64,000 nucleotides of DNA from Armatimonadota bacterium (GTDB taxonomy: Bacteria; Sysuimicrobiota; Sysuimicrobiia; Sysuimicrobiales; Sysuimicrobiaceae), in assembly GCA_025059775.1 (NCBI GenBank), contig JANXCW010000004.1, forward strand, positions 1 to 64,000. The letters are read 5' to 3'. The notes beneath the pieces were generated by a model, which saw only the letters and a program-made list of their open reading frames with translations, ran no database searches and was not told where the DNA came from. Of this stretch, positions 63,457 through 64,000 are shown piece after piece; position 1 is the stretch's first letter, and every line of letters starts with the position of its first letter. Position numbers and translations under genes: made by a program.

Positions 63457-64000
63457 CTATTTCATAACCATACCGCCATCCACGTTCAAGACCTGCCCCG
63501 TGATGTACCCCGCCGCTTCGCTGGCCAGGAACACCACCGCGGCCGCTACCTCCTCTGGCCGGGCCGTCCTCCCCATGGGGATGTTCGCCAGCAGCGCCGC
63601 CCGTTGTTGCTCCGTGAGGGCCTCTGTGAGCCCGGCCTCCACATATCCCGGGGCCACCGCGTTCACCGTGATGTTGCGGCTCGCCACCTCCCGTGCCACC
63701 GCTCGCGTGAACCCGATGACCCCTGCCTTCGCGGCCACGTAGTTCGCCTGCCCCACATTCCCCACCTCCCCCACCACGGAGGTGATGTTGATCACACGGC
63801 CCCACCGAGCCCGCAGCATGTCCCGGAGTGCCTCCCGGGTACAGAGGAACGTCCCCGTGAGGTTCGTCTCCAGAACCCGCTGCCACTCCTCCAGCCGCAT
63901 GCGCACCAGCAACACATCCCGCAGCGTTCCTGCGTTGTTCACCAGGATGTCCACCCGACCGAAGGCCTCCCGGGCCCGCGCAAAGAGGCGCGCCACTTCT
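63457..64000 (-). CDS. fabG: 3-oxoacyl-ACP reductase (partial, runs off the window)
   Basis: C-terminal 181 residues of a short-chain dehydrogenase; the N-terminal Rossmann glycine motif lies beyond the window end. Visible: VDILVNNAGTLRD, GRVINITSVVGEVGN (catalytic Ser), ANYVAAKAG (catalytic Tyr-Lys), VNAVAPGYVEAGLT and the FabG-typical ending ITGQVLNVDGGMVM. Gene order with acpP and fabF confirms the fatty-acid role. Confidence 0.93.
   Translation of the reverse strand, partial: EVARLFARAREAFGRVDILVNNAGTLRDVLLVRMRLEEWQRVLETNLTGTFLCTREALRDMLRARWGRVINITSVVGEVGNVGQANYVAAKAGVIGFTRAVAREVASRNITVNAVAPGYVEAGLTEALTEQQRAALLANIPMGRTARPEEVAAAVVFLASEAAGYITGQVLNVDGGMVMK

Noticed and set aside
1-64000. 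CRISPR arrays, prophage, insertion sequences, tRNA or rRNA genes
   Set aside because: No regularly spaced repeats, transposase or integrase motifs, terminal inverted repeats, tRNA cloverleaf sequences or rRNA stretches were recognised by reading the window; very diverged cases would be missed without a search.

Overview
The window is high-GC and gene-dense, with many GTG starts and many 4-bp ATGA/GTGA stop-start overlaps. Reading it by eye I recognise no phage, plasmid, IS element, CRISPR array, rRNA or tRNA. Two T-box leaders, a coenzyme F420 pathway, a DUF420 membrane protein, RtcB and a large maltodextrin/glycogen cluster suggest a (probably thermophilic) uncultured bacterium of the Terrabacteria side of the tree (Chloroflexota, Armatimonadota or deep Bacillota-like lineages). 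That placement is inference; there is no marker here that fixes the phylum.

Layout. 0.2-6.2 kb: a branched-chain 2-oxoacid dehydrogenase operon (E3, E1 alpha, E1 beta, E2) followed by lipA and a thioredoxin-fold protein. 6.2-6.9 kb: an unusual ribosome-hibernation-factor-like / sigma-region-2-like fusion. 6.9-10.0 kb: a TrxR-like ferredoxin-NADP reductase, then an E1-like/rhodanese sulfur activator, an IscA-type protein and an Nfu-type protein (sulfur and Fe-S chemistry). 10.1-15.3 kb: rtcB, an acyl-CoA dehydrogenase, two tandem MetE-core proteins and a SRPBCC protein. 15.3-25.5 kb: glgB, glgX, malQ, a GT4 glycosyltransferase, a GH57 enzyme, a mini zinc protein and a GH13 alpha-glucosidase. 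25.5-33.1 kb: mrp, an aldehyde dehydrogenase plus DUF2090 protein, a moaD-moaE fusion, a PHP phosphoesterase, cofE, a quinone oxidoreductase and recX. 33.1-38.6 kb (minus): an ABC transporter operon headed by an RraA-like protein and a PfkB kinase. 38.9-44.1 kb: a HAD hydrolase, an RmuC-like protein, fumC and an F420 cluster (nitroreductase, cofD, cofC). 44.2-46.5 kb: a second ABC transporter in which all three genes are broken. 46.5-48.9 kb: a LysR regulator and T-box-controlled DAHP synthase. 48.9-60.2 kb: a T-box-controlled operon ilvB-ilvN-ilvC-leuA-leuC-leuD-cimA-leuB-ilvD. 60.2-64 kb (minus): fabG-acpP-fabF-rnc-HIT and a DUF420 protein.

How it works together. The 49-60 kb operon makes the valine and leucine skeletons, and makes isoleucine through citramalate rather than threonine; its leader appears to read leucyl-tRNA (CUC). 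The aroF leader appears to read an aromatic tRNA (best candidate UUC, Phe). The first operon would degrade branched-chain 2-oxoacids, with lipA supplying the lipoyl cofactor on E2. The cofE/cofD/cofC/nitroreductase set is close to a full set for adding the PEP- or phospholactate-derived side chain to the F420 chromophore. The glycan genes give branching, debranching, disproportionation and hydrolysis of alpha-glucans.

I found no clearly new defence or mobile system. The items most worth following are the HPF/sigma-2-like fusion, the MetE pair in which one copy has lost its zinc ligands, the ABC ATPase with a membrane-anchored tail, the coordinated decay of the second ABC transporter, and two strong palindromic operator candidates.
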